Positions 61,401 to 64,000 of a DNA stretch of 64,000 bases are shown here, piece by piece. A program made the position numbers and the translations under genes. Where the stretch lies: NCBI RefSeq assembly GCF_000002865.3, contig NW_001865063.1:370398-434397 (forward strand). Reading direction: 5' to 3'. Position 1 is the first letter of the stretch; the number at the start of each line of letters is the position of its first letter. Source of the stretch: Monosiga brevicollis MX1 (lineage: Eukaryota > Opisthokonta > Choanoflagellata > Craspedida > Salpingoecidae). Below the pieces are notes generated by a model. It saw only the letters and a list, made by a program, of their open reading frames with translations, was not told the DNA's origin and did not search any database.

Positions 61401-64000
61401 TGTCATCATATCCCGTGCGGCACAAGCAGTCTAGCACGAGAGACAGAAGACCTACGCGCACATCCACTGCGTCAGTCGGCCCGGGCGAATCTGTATTTGA
61501 GGGCTCAGAGGCGTCCTCCGTATTCCCTGCAGGGTTGGAGTCTACATTTCTGTATGGCTGGTCATGCGCGTCGACATGACGATCCGTGCTGCTTGTTGAT
61601 GATTGAGACAACAGAGGAAGTGGGGAGAGGCGGCGCCGCAAAAGAGTGGACTCGATGGGATCAACCATGGCTGCTTCGCCCGGCTGGCGGCTGGCAGGAG
61701 AATCGGGCTCAAAGTCGGAACCTTCCTCTGCGATGGCAGCAAAGGGCGAGTGCTGCGACCACCCCAAGTTTGAGCGTTTGATGCGACGTGGCGGGCTGCG
61801 TGCTTTGTCCGAAATAGCACCCAGACCAGCCATATCCGCATCAGGGGCAGTTCCTTTCTCAAAAGCCCCGGAAGGTGATGCCCACGAAGTGGTGCCTGAC
61901 TGCGGGAATGTAGCCCATGCCGATTATCAAGATGGCACAAGCAAAGCGTGAGTATCTGACGTGCCAACAGAAAAGGCGAAGAAAAGGAGTGGCAGAAAAC
62001 AGAGAAAAATGGTTGGATCCACAGTCAAGAACAGTAGCAAGGCATATCAGCTGCATGCCACATACCCTTTGGGCTCGTGGCGAGGGCGTTAAGAACGAGA
62101 GACGTCGCTGTGAATAGCCAGATGCAGGTTCATCTGCCTCGTCCTGATCCTTGTCATCCTTGGAAGATTTCTACAACACAAGCCACGTGCCCGGGCATGA
62201 GGCGCGAGGTGCATGAAGATGAGGTCAGCTGATGATGTGTCAAACAATACAGTCACTTGGGGCTCCTTCCCTTCTCACACCACCGCCACCACCGGGGAAA
62301 AGGGTGCCATGAAAGCGAGCTTCTACCCACCTTGGCCCGTTTCCAAAATGTGCCCTCTCGAATCTAAGGGATATGCATGCACATTTGGGCAATTTGGGCA
62401 TGAGTGCATAAGAATTGAAAATTTTGTGTTGAGCGGTCCAAGTACAGCCAGGCAATCACCACGGAAGCCGATCACACCTTGAGTTTTTGTGCTGGGTGGG
62501 TGGCGGTAAGAAAGTTGACGAGAGCGCGGAGATCCTCCACCAGCTCAGCTGGAGACTCCAAGATGATACCGCGGACGAGTTGAACATAGGCATGGGCAAG
62601 CTCTTGACTTTGAACTTGCGCTTTTGATTGCCACTCAAGAAGCAGGGCGTTTAAAAGGCCGGCACTCCTACATGGGCCCCAACATGTGAGATATGTACGG
62701 CCAAGAAGCAAAATGTCGTAAGTCGTGTGAGCTCACCGATACTGCATTGAGTTGAGGTGAGCAAAGGAGCACAAATCGCCATTGACAAGCCGAGCCAGCG
62801 CATGAACACGGTACAAGCGAACAGTATGAGGCGCACGGCGCCAAATGCGTGGCTGCATCAAGGTAAACTCCAACAGCGGAACGTTGCATACAACGGCTTC
62901 GCGATTGATCCAAAGGTCTTGGCCTGGGATGGATGGGCCCCCAAAAAAGGCAATGGCGGGTTGTTTAGTGATAAGCGGCGAGCAGATGTGCAGGCATGCG
63001 ATCTCAAGGCTTCATACCAATCGATTCCTTGTTTTGAGAGCCGCTGTAGTTGACGCAAAAGCGAAGTAGACAGCGCAAGAGGGCTTCTGTCAGTTCGCAG
63101 CGGGATGACGCCAAGAAGTGACCCAGAAGCCTGTAAACGTGCTCATTTTTGGACTGGTGCGCGAGGTGTGGATCCTGGCAGGCAATCAAAGGCAAGAGCA
63201 GTGTTGAACGTAAGCAAACAGGCCCATGACCAGCCAGCGTTGGCAGGTTGTGCAAACGTCCTATCAACGCACTTGTTCAACGACGGAGAGAATGGTTTCG
63301 ATCAGCTCAAGCTGATGCTCGCCTGAGGGTGCTGCATCAGCAAGCAAAAGTAAAAGTGCTTGAACGCCACTGAACTCCCCCAAGGCACGTAGCACGTCAC
63401 GGCGATCGCTGATAAGGGGCTGCAGACCAGCTGCCTGGTCCAGCAAAGTGCTCTTGGTGTCAGCTCCTTCATCGACTTCGACGGTTTCGCGCAGCGAATC
63501 GGTTTCCGAGAGCGTTTGTTCGCCTGCAGAAGCTTGGGTGCGAGCCCCTACACATTCGATTATTGAGTTAATGAAAAAGGAACGGCAAGGACGATGCAGT
63601 CGTTGAGCCTCGCAGCATGGGGTAAACAGAAAGGTACCCAAACCACTGACCAGTGTCACTCTGCGACCCGACGATCGAGGATGCGACAGATGTTGTGCGC
63701 GAAGCGAGCCTGTTGTCCTCTGAAATACCCACATTCATGATTTGATTTGAGGAGGCCTGGCGCTGAGAGTCCACGTGCAGAGCAGGACTAAACGGCAACA
63801 GCATTTTGTCTGTGTAAGACAACGCCCCCTCAAAACCTTCAGGTGCTCGTGTGAGTTGAAGGGCATTGCTTTGAAATGAAGCCCGTCGCGCCACAAGGGC
63901 TACATCCCGAGGCCAGTTGGTAGCTGATCGACTCCGACCCTGTCCATGCAAAGGAGAGGCCGAGGGTGTGGTCGAATCTTCATCTTGATTGGCGTGGCGC
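55489..64000 (-). CDS. LYST-like PH-BEACH-WD40 protein, C-terminal part (5' end beyond the window)
   Basis: Minus-strand exons 63651..64000 (edge), 63273..63547, 63018..63174, 62737..62867, 62478..62667, 62066..62170, 57437..61899 (4.5 kb), 57176..57281, 55625..56957 and 55489..55520. The N-terminal visible part is helical-repeat-like. A PH-BEACH-type segment (YESLSGEVILGDRHLYFQI) leads to the BEACH domain: NFEYLMHLNTLAGRTFNDL, DLSKPMGALGEQRLESIL, YGTHYSSAAAV, KLDIPDRMFHDMADTW, VKELIPEFFTLPEFL, VSAHLHEWIDLIFGTKQ and FGQTPIQLFQNAHPRR. A WD40 repeat region follows (DEDGRVFIWDLHQ). The IPDR..FH..TW and FGQTP.QLF wording is closest to LYST/LvsB-type BEACH proteins, which control lysosome-related organelle size and fusion. 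The terminal 32-nt exon (GGLLVGYGVV) closes in phase. Confidence 0.85.

Overview
The window is nuclear DNA of an intron-dense, GC-rich single-celled eukaryote. Genes are split by many short introns (roughly 60-200 bp) with GTACGT/GTGAGT-type donors, genes sit close together on both strands, and dinucleotide repeats are abundant. The gene set (a polycystin-like GAIN/GPS membrane protein, a 7TM receptor with YxN phosphotyrosine-type motifs, QRICH2-, CSPP1- and VWA3-like ciliary or centrosomal proteins, a LYST-type BEACH protein) suggests a choanoflagellate, perhaps Monosiga-like. That assignment is an inference from content. Exon models were built by hand from splice sites, reading phase and protein sense. 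For eight genes (cysteine-rich protein, polycystin-like, SDR, 7TM receptor, UBA-GH13, QRICH2-like, alpha/beta hydrolase, alpha-galactosidase) and for the acidic nuclear-type protein, every junction closes in phase from start to stop.

Layout, left to right: a partial zinc-ribbon gene (-, 1-173); a cysteine-rich, possibly myristoylated protein (+, 863-3299); a polycystin-1-like GAIN/GPS multi-pass protein (+, 4128-7804); a short-chain dehydrogenase (+, 8224-9791); a VWA + DUF4537-like protein with a coiled-coil tail (-, 9976-14090); a 7TM receptor with a YEN-repeat tail (+, 15383-17621); a 26-exon UBA/zinc-finger/CBM48/GH13/CBM20 fusion (+, 18913-24245); an acidic nuclear-type protein (-, 24675-26774); a QRICH2/DUF4795-like protein (+, 27686-30978); an intronless uracil-DNA-glycosylase-like gene (+, 31423-32949) behind five identical 12-bp palindromes; a CSPP1-like gene (+, 33631-40076); an alpha/beta hydrolase (-, 40252-41544); a GH27 alpha-galactosidase with an inserted lectin-like module (-, 42111-44761); an intronless secreted protein (+, 46999-48075); an ankyrin-SAM protein (-, 48411-51989); a mitochondrial-carrier-like protein (-, 52416-54469); and a very large LYST-like BEACH-WD40 gene running off the right edge (-, 55489-64000).

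There is no operon logic here; these are independent eukaryotic genes. Two themes recur: cilium/centrosome proteins (VWA3-like, QRICH2-like, CSPP1-like, and by family association the polycystin-like protein) and carbohydrate-active enzymes (GH13, GH27). The most unusual object is the glycogen-branching-type GH13 enzyme that carries ubiquitin-binding-type modules at its N terminus and a starch-binding CBM20 at its C terminus. The 7TM receptor, whose tail holds a perfect 24-bp-period repeat of DYEN octapeptides, is next.
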